From positions 2,914,001-2,978,000 of the forward strand of contig NZ_CP102269.1 in the NCBI RefSeq assembly GCF_025148635.1: a stretch of DNA of 64,000 bases. Reading direction: 5' to 3'. Origin of the DNA: Butyricimonas virosa (lineage in GTDB: Bacteria; Bacteroidota; Bacteroidia; Bacteroidales; Marinifilaceae). Every line of letters begins with the position of its first letter. Within the stretch, counting starts at the first letter, position 1. Both the position numbers and the translations under genes were made by a program. A model generated the notes under the pieces. That model ran no database searches and was not told the DNA's origin. It was given only the letters and a program-made list of their open reading frames with translations. Positions 26,942-36,385 of the stretch are shown in pieces.

Positions 26942-27526
26942 TTGGATGTGAATTTAAATGAGGATCAGTCGTATGTTTGGGGATTACGGAGGCGAGATAC
27001 CCGAATTTATGAGATCGTATTTAAAAAGTACTATCAACCACTTGTCGTGTTTGTTGTGCGTCATGTTGGGGATGAGGATGTTGCGAAAGATATTGTACAA
27101 GATATTTTCTTTAAATTATTTGAAAGCAGTCGTTCTCTACCCGATAATTTCCAGCTAAAATCATGGTTTTATAAGGTTGCCCGTAATGCAGCAGTGGATT
27201 ATCTTCGTCATTTGCAAGTGGAGGATAAGTATAAGTTTTTGATGGCGGAAGCCATGATCAATGTTCCTGATATGGATGAAGAGATTGATGAACAAGTGTA
27301 TGATAAAGTGAATCTAGCTATAGAAAGTCTACCGGAACAATGCAGGTTGATTATTAAATTGAACGTGCTGGAAGGGAAAAAGTATCAGGAGATTGCAGAA
27401 GAATTAGGAATCACGATAAACACGATTCGTACACAGGTGTCTAGGGGGTATAAAAAATTGCGAGAAATTCTTGCAGAAGAGATGGATACCTCTATTCTGA
27501 TTTATATGTTTCTGAAAAACAAATAG
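26942..27526 (+). CDS. ECF RNA polymerase sigma-70 factor (locus 3), non-ATG start
   Basis: A 194-residue ECF sigma. No in-frame ATG precedes region 2; the candidates are TTG 26942 and GTG 26948, and the nearby ATG 26946 is out of frame and stops at once. Region 2: VVRHVGDEDVAKDIVQDIFFKLFE with KSWFYKVARNAAVDYLRHLQVE. Region 4: helix-turn-helix YQEIAEELGITINTIRTQV. It carries a longer acidic linker (VPDMDEEIDEQVYDK) than the sigmas of loci 1 and 2. A rare start codon may keep expression low. The neighbours FecR, SusC and SusD make it the regulator of locus 3. Confidence 0.93.
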   Translation: MDVNLNEDQSYVWGLRRRDTRIYEIVFKKYYQPLVVFVVRHVGDEDVAKDIVQDIFFKLFESSRSLPDNFQLKSWFYKVARNAAVDYLRHLQVEDKYKFLMAEAMINVPDMDEEIDEQVYDKVNLAIESLPEQCRLIIKLNVLEGKKYQEIAEELGITINTIRTQVSRGYKKLREILAEEMDTSILIYMFLKNK

Positions 27527-27657
27527 CTCTATTTATCTTGAAATTAAATGAACATATCAGAGAGACATCGGCGAGACTTGTTTACAAGTATTACGAGGGA
27601 TGGATGAAGTGCTTCAAAGAATATTTTTCATTTTATCTGAAAAAAGTTAAAATTTTT

Positions 27658-27685
27658 GTCACACAAAATAAATGGCTTTTCGTTA
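27658..27685 (+). promoter_or_regulatory. Candidate ECF-sigma promoter before the locus 3 anti-sigma gene
   Basis: A T-run, GTCACAC (27658-27664), a 16-nt spacer and CGTTA (27681-27685), 25 nt before ATG 27711. It is the most divergent of the four, in line with the more divergent sigma. It overlaps the alternative ATG 27672, arguing against that start. Confidence 0.4.
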
Positions 27686-27710
27686 TAGAGGTGTTATTAA
27701 GATAAAAACC

Positions 27711-28886
27711 ATGAAAGACAAAACAATATCAGCTAGCTTGATTTATCGGAAGATCGAAGGGAAGCTTTCCGCTGTGGAGGAGGAACGTTTTGAGGCATGG
27801 CTGAAAGAAGGATGGGAACATCGGGAATACTACGAGCGAATGCGGAGAATGTATCAACAGGAAAATGTGCAGGAAGTTGAGACTGGGGAAATTCAGGAGG
27901 CTTGGGTGGTGTTTGAAAAGCGTGTGCAGGGGCAGCGGAGGATTGAAAGGAGACAGCGTTGGGTGTGGGTGATGAGTGCGGTAGCTTCCGTGGCGATTGT
28001 GATTTGTTGTTGTTGGTTCGTGTACTATCGGGCAAACACGGAACAAAAATTGAACGTGGCGGTACAAAAGATCGTTCCGGGACAATATAATGCCGTGTTG
28101 GAGATGGCGGATGGGGCCACGTATCAGTTAGGGGAACAACAGTATTTTTTACAAGAGAGAACAGGAAATCAAATTAAGGTTGATAGTACGGTTTTAAGCT
28201 ATTTACCAGTGAATAATAAATCTGGCCTGTCTCAAGATATTGTATATAATAAATTGAGCGTTCCCAAGGGGGGAGAATACCGGATCGAATTGGAAGATGG
28301 AACCAAGGTATGGATTAATTCTGCCTCTCGTTTACGTTATCCGGTAGTTTTTTCGGGTAACATCCGGGAGGTGTATTTGGAGGGAGAGGCTTATTTTGAG
28401 GTGCAGCGAGAGGGGGATCGGCCTTTTATTGTTCATTCCGGGGAGCAGAAAGTGACGGTGTTGGGAACAAGTTTTGGCATTAGTTGCTATGCTAGCGAGG
28501 CAAATGATTATACAACGCTGGTTTCCGGGAAAGTGAAAGTCGATTTTGAGCGAGGAAAGCAAAGTTTTGTGTTGGAACCGGGAATGCAAGTGGCGTACAA
28601 TAAAGAGAGCGGGGTTGCCATGGAGAGAAAAGTGGACGTGGCAGAGTTTGTTGCTTGGAAGGATGGTAAATATATTTTTAAGCAGAAGCGCTTGGAGGAT
28701 ATTCTGTCCACTTTGTCCAGATGGTATGATTTCGAGGTTTTCTACCGGAACGAGGATGTGAAGGACGTTTTGTTCTCGGGTGAGTTGAGGAGATTTGATG
28801 ATTTCAGTTACTTGTTGCGATTGATCGAGCGTACGAGTGACGTGAAGTTTGTTATAGATAAAAAAGTAGTACAAGTAATGAGATAA
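27711..28886 (+). CDS. FecR-family anti-sigma factor (locus 3)
   Basis: About 391 residues from ATG 27711 (MKDKTISASLIYRKIEGKLS), chosen because the candidate promoter lies after the upstream ATG 27672. Cytoplasmic part with EEERFEAWLKEGWEHREYYERM, transmembrane helix WVMSAVASVAIVICCCWFVYY, FecR domain (GGEYRIELEDGTKVWINSASRL, VYLEGEAYFEVQREGDRPFIV, VLGTSFGISCYASEAND) and DUF4974 C-terminal domain (YIFKQKRLEDILSTLSRWYDFEVFY). It should sequester the locus 3 sigma and receive the signal from the STN domain of the following SusC. Confidence 0.94.
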   Translation: MKDKTISASLIYRKIEGKLSAVEEERFEAWLKEGWEHREYYERMRRMYQQENVQEVETGEIQEAWVVFEKRVQGQRRIERRQRWVWVMSAVASVAIVICCCWFVYYRANTEQKLNVAVQKIVPGQYNAVLEMADGATYQLGEQQYFLQERTGNQIKVDSTVLSYLPVNNKSGLSQDIVYNKLSVPKGGEYRIELEDGTKVWINSASRLRYPVVFSGNIREVYLEGEAYFEVQREGDRPFIVHSGEQKVTVLGTSFGISCYASEANDYTTLVSGKVKVDFERGKQSFVLEPGMQVAYNKESGVAMERKVDVAEFVAWKDGKYIFKQKRLEDILSTLSRWYDFEVFYRNEDVKDVLFSGELRRFDDFSYLLRLIERTSDVKFVIDKKVVQVMR

Positions 28887-28894
28887 ATAACGAA

Positions 28895-28945
28895 ACAGGA
28901 GAATACGGCAATATTCTCCTGTCACATATAAGCCGGCAAGCTTAT
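28895..28945 (+). promoter_or_regulatory. Double-hairpin leader before locus 3 susC
   Basis: ACAGGAGAATA (28895-28905) pairs perfectly with TATTCTCCTGT (28912-28922) around the loop CGGCAA. A second hairpin ATAAGC / GCTTAT (28928-28945) has the same loop CGGCAA. No T-run follows. An ACAAATTTATG sequence leads into susC, as in locus 1. Confidence 0.6.
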
Positions 28946-28974
28946 TTGATTGTTTAATTTTACAACACAAATTT

Positions 28975-31900
28975 ATGAAAAAAAGAGGTAAACTGTACAC
29001 GCCTTTTCAAAAAAGGTGGTGTCAAAAAATTCTTTTATTGATGAAGTATCTTTGTATCTTTTTGTTCGTGTTCAATTTCGGATTGAATGCAGCGGTTCAC
29101 TCGCAGAACCAGCGAGTAAGTATTGAGTTGAAAAATGCGAGTATCGAGGATTTGATCGGGGCGATCAAGAGCCAGTGTGACATGGGATTCTTGTACGATT
29201 ACAACAAGACGAAATCCGTGAAGAATATTACGGTAAATATGCGAAATGTTTTGTTGTCAGACGTCTTGGTAAAAGCGTTAGCTGGTACAGGTTTCGTGGC
29301 GGAGATCGAGAATAATATGATTATTATTAAAGAGGCTCCCTTGAATACACAAAAAGAGGCCCGGACGATTAAAGGACGGGTGACGGATAACAAAAAGGCT
29401 CCTCTACCGGGTGTGACCGTTCTGATCAAGGGAACATCTATCGGGGTGGTGACAGATGCGGACGGCATGTATAAAATTACGTTGCCGGACCAGAAGGATA
29501 TTACATTGTTATTTTCTTTTATCGGAATGGTTTCTAAAGAAGTGAAAGTGGGGAACCAGAAGGAAATTAACGTGGTTCTGGAGGAAGACGTGGAGAAATT
29601 GGATGAAGTGGTGGTGACCGGATATTCAAATATTAAGAAATCAAGTTTCACGGGAAATGCTACAGCCGTGACGAGAGACGAGTTGATGAAAACCAATAAT
29701 AAAAATATTATTAGCGCGATTCAAGCTTTCGATCCTTCTTTCCGAATTCGTGAAAATTCATTGTGGGGATCAGACCCGAATGCTTTACCGGAGTTTAATA
29801 TCCGTGGAGAATCCAGTATCGGGATGAAGAAGGGATTGGACATTGAGCAAATGAAACAGGAGCAGCATACGGATTTGAAAGATAATCCGAATCTTCCGAT
29901 ATTTATCATGGATGGTTTCGAGGTGGATGTACAGAAAGTGTACGATATGGATATGAACCGGGTGGAGAGTCTTACGATATTGAAAGATGCTGCCGCCACG
30001 GCTATGTATGGATCTCGTGCTGCAAATGGGGTTGTGGTTATCACGACGATAGCTCCGAAGCCGGGACAGCTGATGGTTAGTTACAATGGAACTTTCTCGT
30101 TGGAGTTGCCTGATTTATCTGATTATAATGTTTGTAATGCGGCGGAAAAATTAGAGCTGGAGCGTTTGTGCGGGGAGTATGAGTCGGATGTTGAAAGTCT
30201 TGCAACAGACTATGAGATGGAGTATAATAATCTATTACAACAGGTATTGAGAGGATATAATACAGATTGGATGGCTCAGCCATTGCGGAATGCGTTTAAC
30301 CATAAGCATAGTATTTACGTGGAGGGTGGTGTTGAGAGTATCCGTTACGGAGTCGATTTGAAGTATGAAACAAATGGTGGGGTTATGAAGGATTCTTATA
30401 GAGATCGTATGGGGGCGGGCTTAACTTTAGATTATCGTTATAAGAAGTTACAGATTCGTAATTATATTTCTTATAATTCTACACGTTCACAGGATTCTCC
30501 TTATGGTAGTTTTAGTCAATATGTTGATATGTTACCTTATCTGCGAATTCATGATGATGAAGGTAAATTGATACAATCTTATTCATTTGCACGAAGATCA
30601 GATGTTGCCAATCCTTTGTATCAAGCTACTTTAGATAGTTATAGCGGAAAGTCAACTTATAATGAGTTAATAGATAACTTTAATATTAATTGGTATTTAG
30701 CTGAAGGTCTGCAATTCAAAGGCCAATTTAGTATAACGAAGACTGATACAAAAACAGAATCATTCAGAGATCCGCGAGACCCGTATTATCATGCTTCACA
30801 AATATTCCCGATCGAAGAACAAGGGCAGTTAGATCGGGATTTATCTGAGGGATATAATTGGACGGCTAAAGGACTTTTTTTGTATAATCGTCAGTTTAAG
30901 AAACATTTTATAAATGCGACGGCCGGAATTGAAGCTGTTGAATCACATTCTTCCTCTAATCGTATGACTTTTACTGGTTTCCCGATGGGAAGTGTACATA
31001 GCTCTGAATTTGCCGCTAAGCAGAAAGAGAAAACAAAACGCAATGAAACGAATTCTCGTTTATTTGGATTGTTGGCGAGTGTAAACTATTCATATAATGA
31101 TATTTATCTTTTTGATGGTTCTTGGAGAATGGATGGTTCATCCCAATTTGGTGCGGATAAACGTTTTGCGCCCTTTTGGTCTGTAGGAGCAGGTATAAAT
31201 ATTCATAATTACAATTTTTTGAGAGATAATGGAATGATTACTTTATTGAGAATTCGTGGATCTTATGGAAGTACGGGGAAGGTGAATTTTCCTTCTTATA
31301 CAGGAGTAACTACGTATTCAATGGATAGTGATGCTTGGTATTATACAGGACCAGCTTCTTATCTTTATTATTTGGGGAATGAGAAATTGAAATGGGAAAC
31401 AACGAATACTTTGGATGCCGGAATCGAATTCGGTTTGTGGGATGGAATTTTGGATGTAAAAGCAAATTATTACCATAAGGAAACTGAAGATATGATTGAT
31501 GAGACATCAATTCGTCAGTCTTCAGGTTTTACAACTTATTATTCAAATGCTGGGACTGTTGTTAATAAAGGTTTTGAGTTTGACTTGAGGGCAACTTTGT
31601 ATAGAGATAAAAATTGGATGGTTACGATAATTGGAAATATTGCGACGAACCATAATGAGATTACAAAATTAGGTAAAGCTGCGGAAGCTTATAATAAAGC
31701 TTTGGATGAGAATTATAATAACTCGAATGATTATGGTTATTATGCAGATTTGCGTAGTGCTCCATTGAAAAGATATACGGTTGGTGCATCAACTACCGCT
31801 ATTTATGCTGTCCGTTCTGCTGGTATTGATCCTGCTAATGGTAAAGAAAAATTTATCAAAAAAAATGGAACTAGTATATATACTTGGGATGCAAATGATC

Positions 31901-32376
31901 AAGTTGTTGTGGGAGATGAAACTCCAGATGCACAAGGGGCTTTTGGTTTTAATGTTTCTTATAAAGGTTTCTTTTTTAATGCTTCTTTCCTTTTCCAATG
32001 GGGAGGGCAGACTTATAACGAGACTTTGATCAATCGGGTGGAGAATGCCGATATTACTGGTAAGAATGTAGATAAACGAGTATTGGCCGAACGTTGGAAG
32101 CAACCGGGAGATCGGGTTCCTTATTATGACATTCGAGAGAAACCTTATGTACGTCCGACTTCTCGTTTTGTACAAGATTATAATTATTTATCTTTTAATA
32201 GTCTCTCTATAGGGTATGATTTTCCGGTGACTTTAATAAGTAAATGGCGTTTAGCTTCTTTGGGATTACGTTTTAATGCTAATGATTTAGGACGTTGGTC
32301 TAGTGTAAAGGAAGAACGGGGAATCAGCTATCCTTATGCCAAGAATTATAGTTTAACCTTGAATGTTAGATTCTAA
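28975..32376 (+). CDS. SusC/RagA-family TonB-linked outer-membrane channel with STN domain (locus 3)
   Basis: A 1133-residue receptor: signal region to about residue 43, STN domain (VSIELKNASIEDLIGAIKSQ), carboxypeptidase-D regulatory-like repeat (PGVTVLIKGTSIGVVTDADGMYKI), plug (DEVVVTGYSNIKKSSFTGNA; AATAMYGSRAANGVVVITT), and barrel ending SLTLNVRF. The plug lacks the LLQGQ form of loci 2 and 4 and instead resembles locus 1 (SAIQAFDPSFRI vs TNIRNIDPSFNI). Codon use shifts from mixed to clearly A/T-ending near 30.4 kb, early in the barrel. The shift continues through SusD, DUF4843 and PKD-like, suggesting that the cargo-specific part was exchanged as a block. Confidence 0.96.
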   Translation: MKKRGKLYTPFQKRWCQKILLLMKYLCIFLFVFNFGLNAAVHSQNQRVSIELKNASIEDLIGAIKSQCDMGFLYDYNKTKSVKNITVNMRNVLLSDVLVKALAGTGFVAEIENNMIIIKEAPLNTQKEARTIKGRVTDNKKAPLPGVTVLIKGTSIGVVTDADGMYKITLPDQKDITLLFSFIGMVSKEVKVGNQKEINVVLEEDVEKLDEVVVTGYSNIKKSSFTGNATAVTRDELMKTNNKNIISAIQAFDPSFRIRENSLWGSDPNALPEFNIRGESSIGMKKGLDIEQMKQEQHTDLKDNPNLPIFIMDGFEVDVQKVYDMDMNRVESLTILKDAAATAMYGSRAANGVVVITTIAPKPGQLMVSYNGTFSLELPDLSDYNVCNAAEKLELERLCGEYESDVESLATDYEMEYNNLLQQVLRGYNTDWMAQPLRNAFNHKHSIYVEGGVESIRYGVDLKYETNGGVMKDSYRDRMGAGLTLDYRYKKLQIRNYISYNSTRSQDSPYGSFSQYVDMLPYLRIHDDEGKLIQSYSFARRSDVANPLYQATLDSYSGKSTYNELIDNFNINWYLAEGLQFKGQFSITKTDTKTESFRDPRDPYYHASQIFPIEEQGQLDRDLSEGYNWTAKGLFLYNRQFKKHFINATAGIEAVESHSSSNRMTFTGFPMGSVHSSEFAAKQKEKTKRNETNSRLFGLLASVNYSYNDIYLFDGSWRMDGSSQFGADKRFAPFWSVGAGINIHNYNFLRDNGMITLLRIRGSYGSTGKVNFPSYTGVTTYSMDSDAWYYTGPASYLYYLGNEKLKWETTNTLDAGIEFGLWDGILDVKANYYHKETEDMIDETSIRQSSGFTTYYSNAGTVVNKGFEFDLRATLYRDKNWMVTIIGNIATNHNEITKLGKAAEAYNKALDENYNNSNDYGYYADLRSAPLKRYTVGASTTAIYAVRSAGIDPANGKEKFIKKNGTSIYTWDANDQVVVGDETPDAQGAFGFNVSYKGFFFNASFLFQWGGQTYNETLINRVENADITGKNVDKRVLAERWKQPGDRVPYYDIREKPYVRPTSRFVQDYNYLSFNSLSIGYDFPVTLISKWRLASLGLRFNANDLGRWSSVKEERGISYPYAKNYSLTLNVRF

Positions 32377-32388
32377 AAACAAAAAAAG

Positions 32389-33966
32389 ATGAAAATACAT
32401 ATAAAATTATTATTATTTGCTACGGTTTTTATTCTTTCATCTTGTGAAAGTTGGCTGGATTTGAAACCTATAACACAGGCGACGGAAGAACAGATATTCA
32501 GTACAGCTGAAGGGTATCGTTCGACTCTGAACGGATTGTATAAGAATATGGGAAAAGCTTCTTTGTACGGAAAAAATTTAGCTTTTGCGATGTTAGACGG
32601 TTTTTCTCAACAATATGATTTGAGTCCCGAGAATAATATTATGACAGAGTATCAAGCTTATGGTAAAATGGATTATGGGCAAACCCAGGTGGCTTCTCGG
32701 ATAGAAGAGACTTGGTTGGCTGCTTATAATGTTGTAGCTAATGCTAATAATTTGATACAAAATCTTATTGAAAATACAACTCCAGAATTATTTGAATTTG
32801 GAGAGATGGAACGAAATATGATTTTGGGAGAAGCGTATGCTTGTCGGGCGTTGGTACAGTTTGATATGTTACGGTTATTTGCTCCGGCTCCAATAAGTGA
32901 TGATGGCGCAAATTATGTTCCTTATGTGGAACAATATCCCAATATTCAGCCAGCAGGAATATCTGTAAATGAATGTATTGATAAAGTTATTGCAGATCTA
33001 GAAAAAGCAAAAGAACTTGTTTATGGTTTTGATACTTCAGCACTTGCAATGAATGCAGTGTGTACGGGAGATGCTCGTTTTTATAATAAATTTCCTTCTT
33101 TTACCACGCTGGCGAGTACTCCAAGAGCATTGTCTGATTTTTTTAAAGGGCGGGGATATAGATTGAATTATTATTCGATGACGGCTTTACTAGCTAGAGC
33201 TTATCAATATGCAGGAAAGTATGATGATGCATTTGAGGCCGCTGATGAAGTGTTGAAATTTAAGTATGAGGCTAGCCAGTGGGATAAATTCACGTTTTAT
33301 GAATTTAAAACAACAGGGATAATGTCTGGGGCAGATAATAGTTTTGCGACTTTTGAAGGTAAGTCTAACTTGCGTTTGGTTGATAATTTGATTTTTGCTT
33401 TATATAATGAGAAGGCTTATGAAGAATTGAATTTAGGTGTGCATTTTTTTAAAGAGTCTAAGGGAGCTGGAGCCCAATACTTTGTGATAAGAATAGATGA
33501 TATTTTTAAGTCCAGTAAGGGAATTGATGAATCAGCGAGTGATATTCGGCATACCAAAATGATATTTTTAGCTAATAATAAGCAACCTGTTTCCGGTAAA
33601 TGGTTTTGTCATGAGGATGAGGCTATGCGTAGTAAGAATGTGACAATTCTTCCTGTTATTCGTGCTACGGAAATGCAATATATTATGGCTGAAAGTTATG
33701 CTCGGAAAGGAAATTGGACAGATGCAGCTCGAATATTAAACGAAATTCGTCAAGCGAGAGGATGTTGGGATAATGTTTCTTTTAGTAGTTGGGATGATTT
33801 TGTGAAAGAACTAATTATCGATGCTCGTAGGGAGTGGATTTCTGAAGGACAATTATTCTATCTCTATAAACGATTGAATGCTGAAGTAGATTTTGGAAAA
33901 GGAATAAAACGTTCTTTTAAACGTCAAGAGGCTGTTGTGCCCATGCCAGAAAGTCAATCAATGTAA
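32389..33966 (+). CDS. RagB/SusD family lipoprotein (locus 3)
   Basis: A 525-residue lipoprotein (lipobox LSSC, Cys19, then ESWLDLKPITQ). Family blocks: LGEAYACRALVQFDMLRLFAPAP, VIRATEMQYIMAESYARKGNW and DARREWISEGQLFYLYKRL. It is longer than the locus 1 SusD because of extra loops in the middle (around TLASTPRALSDFFKGRGYRLNYYS and the FKESKGAGAQYFVIRIDD stretch), which may shape the ligand pocket. It pairs with the SusC ending 12 bp upstream. Strongly A/T-rich codons like the 3' part of its susC. Confidence 0.94.
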   Translation: MKIHIKLLLFATVFILSSCESWLDLKPITQATEEQIFSTAEGYRSTLNGLYKNMGKASLYGKNLAFAMLDGFSQQYDLSPENNIMTEYQAYGKMDYGQTQVASRIEETWLAAYNVVANANNLIQNLIENTTPELFEFGEMERNMILGEAYACRALVQFDMLRLFAPAPISDDGANYVPYVEQYPNIQPAGISVNECIDKVIADLEKAKELVYGFDTSALAMNAVCTGDARFYNKFPSFTTLASTPRALSDFFKGRGYRLNYYSMTALLARAYQYAGKYDDAFEAADEVLKFKYEASQWDKFTFYEFKTTGIMSGADNSFATFEGKSNLRLVDNLIFALYNEKAYEELNLGVHFFKESKGAGAQYFVIRIDDIFKSSKGIDESASDIRHTKMIFLANNKQPVSGKWFCHEDEAMRSKNVTILPVIRATEMQYIMAESYARKGNWTDAARILNEIRQARGCWDNVSFSSWDDFVKELIIDARREWISEGQLFYLYKRLNAEVDFGKGIKRSFKRQEAVVPMPESQSM

Positions 33967-33984
33967 AACTTAAAATGAAGTGAG

Positions 33985-34740
33985 ATGAAAAAATTATATA
34001 TTGTATTGGTAGTCTTGTTCGTCGTTGTATTGGGGGCATGTGACGAAAGAGAGATAGAGATTTTTACAGATGAAAATGAAATTTATTTTGAGAAATTTTA
34101 TATGAATGAAGTATATCCTGGCTTGGCTCAGGCTGATTCCACTGTGGCTTCCTTTTTCTTTTATCCTGATGGAACACAAAATATTGAAGCACCTTTGACG
34201 ATATTACTTTCCGGAGACTCTTTAAAAGAAGACCAAATGTTTCGCTTGAAAGTTGTTGAAGAAGAGACAACTGCACATGCTGATGAATATACAATTGATC
34301 CGGAATACACATTTCATGCAAATACTATCAGTAAGGATTCTAATGATATAAGAGATGTGATTTATATAAAATTTCATCGTAGTGCTCGTTTGGAGACGAT
34401 GGAGAATGGAGTAACTTTAGTTGTGGAGATTATTCCTAATGAAAATTTGAAATTGGGACAGGTTGAACGTACTCGAGCTAAATTAATTTTAACGACAGCG
34501 ACAGCAAAACCGACATGGTGGAATGATGAAGTGACAAGCAATTTGTTAGGAGATTATTCTACTAAAAAATATAAGTTGTTTTTAAATGAGATTGATAAAA
34601 AAGCGGAGATGAGTGAAGAGTTGATACGAGAGCATCCAGATAAGGCAATTCAATTGACATTAGAGTTTAAAAATTGGTTATTACGGCAAAATCCAGTGAT
34701 ATTGGATGAGGACAATGAACCAATGGAGGTTGCGTTATAA
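33985..34740 (+). CDS. DUF4843-type surface lipoprotein (locus 3)
   Basis: A 251-residue lipoprotein (lipobox LGAC, Cys19). It carries the pattern of the locus 1 protein: an early NEIYFEKFYMN strand, a block with IEAPLTILLSGD, YIKFHRSARLE, VEIIPNENLKLG, and a C-terminal LLGDYSTKKYKLFLNEI segment. It lies 18 bp after SusD and 18 bp before the PKD-like gene. It is complete here, which confirms that the interrupted copy at 1185 has lost a normal gene. No active-site motif is recognised; a surface accessory role is inferred from fixed gene order. Confidence 0.76.
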   Translation: MKKLYIVLVVLFVVVLGACDEREIEIFTDENEIYFEKFYMNEVYPGLAQADSTVASFFFYPDGTQNIEAPLTILLSGDSLKEDQMFRLKVVEEETTAHADEYTIDPEYTFHANTISKDSNDIRDVIYIKFHRSARLETMENGVTLVVEIIPNENLKLGQVERTRAKLILTTATAKPTWWNDEVTSNLLGDYSTKKYKLFLNEIDKKAEMSEELIREHPDKAIQLTLEFKNWLLRQNPVILDEDNEPMEVAL

Positions 34741-34758
34741 TTTTTAATTGATTATTTT

Positions 34759-36351
34759 ATGAAGACGAAATATATATTACTGTCGTTATTTTCTGCTTGG
34801 TTGTTAGCAGGATGTTTTGAGGATGAGGGAAATTATTCCTATCTGCCGGAGTCAGCTCCAACTTTCTTGTTTAAATCGCCTAATCATATTTATTGTTATG
34901 AAGATGATACTACAATTATGAAAGGGAGTTTTCGTTTTAATACTTCAGATTCTTTGGAGAGAATGGCTGATTTGAGTTATGAATGGAAGCTTAATGGGGT
35001 TGTCTTATGTACTGAAAAAGATTTTAATGTGCCAACAAATGAGGCAATGGATAAGTTAGGATTGACCGAATATCCATCATCATTTTTGGTCGGAACTTAT
35101 AGTGTGATAGAAAATTCCACAGGTCTACGGTATATGACGAAGGTATTGTATAATTTTATTCCTAAATATGGTAAAGGGAATTGGATGATTCTTTCTAAAG
35201 ACGGGGAAAATTCAAAACTTTCTTATCAGCGATTGATAAAGAAAAATAATGGGAATAAGGTGGATACGACTTTTGAGAATACAATCGGGATTTTTCAGAA
35301 GATGAATGGGGAAATAATTCCTGGAACTCCTCGGAAACTATTAGACCATTTGGCTCCTTCTATTTCTGTTTATTCATTAGCGACATTGGTACTTACGGAT
35401 AAGGTTGCCTATGAGGTTAGTAATGAAAATTTGAAAAAGGCTAACGATTTGAAAGATGAATTTTTAGATGGAACACCGGCGAATTTTAGTATTGTAGATG
35501 CTTTTTATTCCAATCGGATTACTTTTTTGGTGGCGGAAGATGGACGTTTGTTTCGTCGATTATTTTCAGAAAATTATTTAGGGGGAAAATTCTTGACAGA
35601 ACCTTATGAAATAGATAGTAAGGGATATGAAGTTGATTTTATAGGTAATGGACAAACAAGTAACTGGACTTCACAGCGTTTAGCTTATGATCGGAAAAAT
35701 CATAGGGTATTAACAATTAATCATTCAACAGTTGCTGCGTCAATGGGGGCTATTTTTCCAGTAACTTTTGTCGGAACAGGACATGCTGTAACACCTTGGG
35801 ATATGGGTGAAAATTCTGAAGTTTTAGCTATAAGCGAAAAAGAAGATGAGTGGCTAAGCCCTTATACTTTAAAGTTGTATAGGATGGTTTATAATGAAGA
35901 TGGGAAAACTTATATCGGGGATTTTGTATTGGATATTAATCCGCCTGCTTATTATGCATTAGCCATAAATAATTCAAATGTAAAAAAAACGGAGAGTCCC
36001 GTACAATTGACAAAGGATAATAAGATTTTGATAACTTCTAGTAATTCGGCAGGTAATTATGCTAAATATATTTTCTATACAAAAGGAAATCAATTACGTT
36101 ATATTGATTGTGCAAGTAATTATAAAGAAGGTTTGTTCATGACTTTTGATGCCCCAATAACGGCAATTCATTATGATATTTACTCGAATAATCATAAAGA
36201 GTTTGGCGTGGGATTGGCAAATGGTGATTTTATGCGAGTGGATATTCGGGATAAAAATAATCCGTTTGTTATCAAAAAATCAGTCTTTAATGTGGGTGGT
36301 GAAATTGTAGATGTCTCTACAACTGGATCGAGAGATTATAATGTTGAATAA
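34759..36351 (+). CDS. PKD-like family surface lipoprotein (locus 3)
   Basis: A 530-residue lipoprotein with lipobox LAGC (Cys19) and the signature CFEDEGNYSYLPES shared with the genes at 1982 and 13978. An Ig/PKD-like N-terminal region (LSYEWKLNGVVL) is followed by KGNWMILSKDGENSKLSYQ, equivalent to the WMILHNENG and WIILKDDGN segments of its relatives, and then strand-rich repeats. It is the last lipoprotein of locus 3; unlike loci 0 and 1 no TlpA gene follows. The next gene, an ABC ATPase, starts 34 bp later with no terminator visible, so transcription may run on into the exporter genes. Confidence 0.8.
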   Translation: MKTKYILLSLFSAWLLAGCFEDEGNYSYLPESAPTFLFKSPNHIYCYEDDTTIMKGSFRFNTSDSLERMADLSYEWKLNGVVLCTEKDFNVPTNEAMDKLGLTEYPSSFLVGTYSVIENSTGLRYMTKVLYNFIPKYGKGNWMILSKDGENSKLSYQRLIKKNNGNKVDTTFENTIGIFQKMNGEIIPGTPRKLLDHLAPSISVYSLATLVLTDKVAYEVSNENLKKANDLKDEFLDGTPANFSIVDAFYSNRITFLVAEDGRLFRRLFSENYLGGKFLTEPYEIDSKGYEVDFIGNGQTSNWTSQRLAYDRKNHRVLTINHSTVAASMGAIFPVTFVGTGHAVTPWDMGENSEVLAISEKEDEWLSPYTLKLYRMVYNEDGKTYIGDFVLDINPPAYYALAINNSNVKKTESPVQLTKDNKILITSSNSAGNYAKYIFYTKGNQLRYIDCASNYKEGLFMTFDAPITAIHYDIYSNNHKEFGVGLANGDFMRVDIRDKNNPFVIKKSVFNVGGEIVDVSTTGSRDYNVE

Positions 36352-36385
36352 GTGACTTGTTGTATGTAAATCATTGTATATAAGT

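Noticed and set aside
27672..27710. ATG 27672 as start of the locus 3 FecR gene
   Set aside because: The candidate CGT box lies after it, and ATG 27711 gives the usual FecR N-terminus.
28332..29000. 222-codon reverse-strand reading frame over the locus 3 FecR gene and leader
   Set aside because: It lies antisense to a clear FecR gene, has no signal or domain pattern, and its composition is the mirror of FecR codons.
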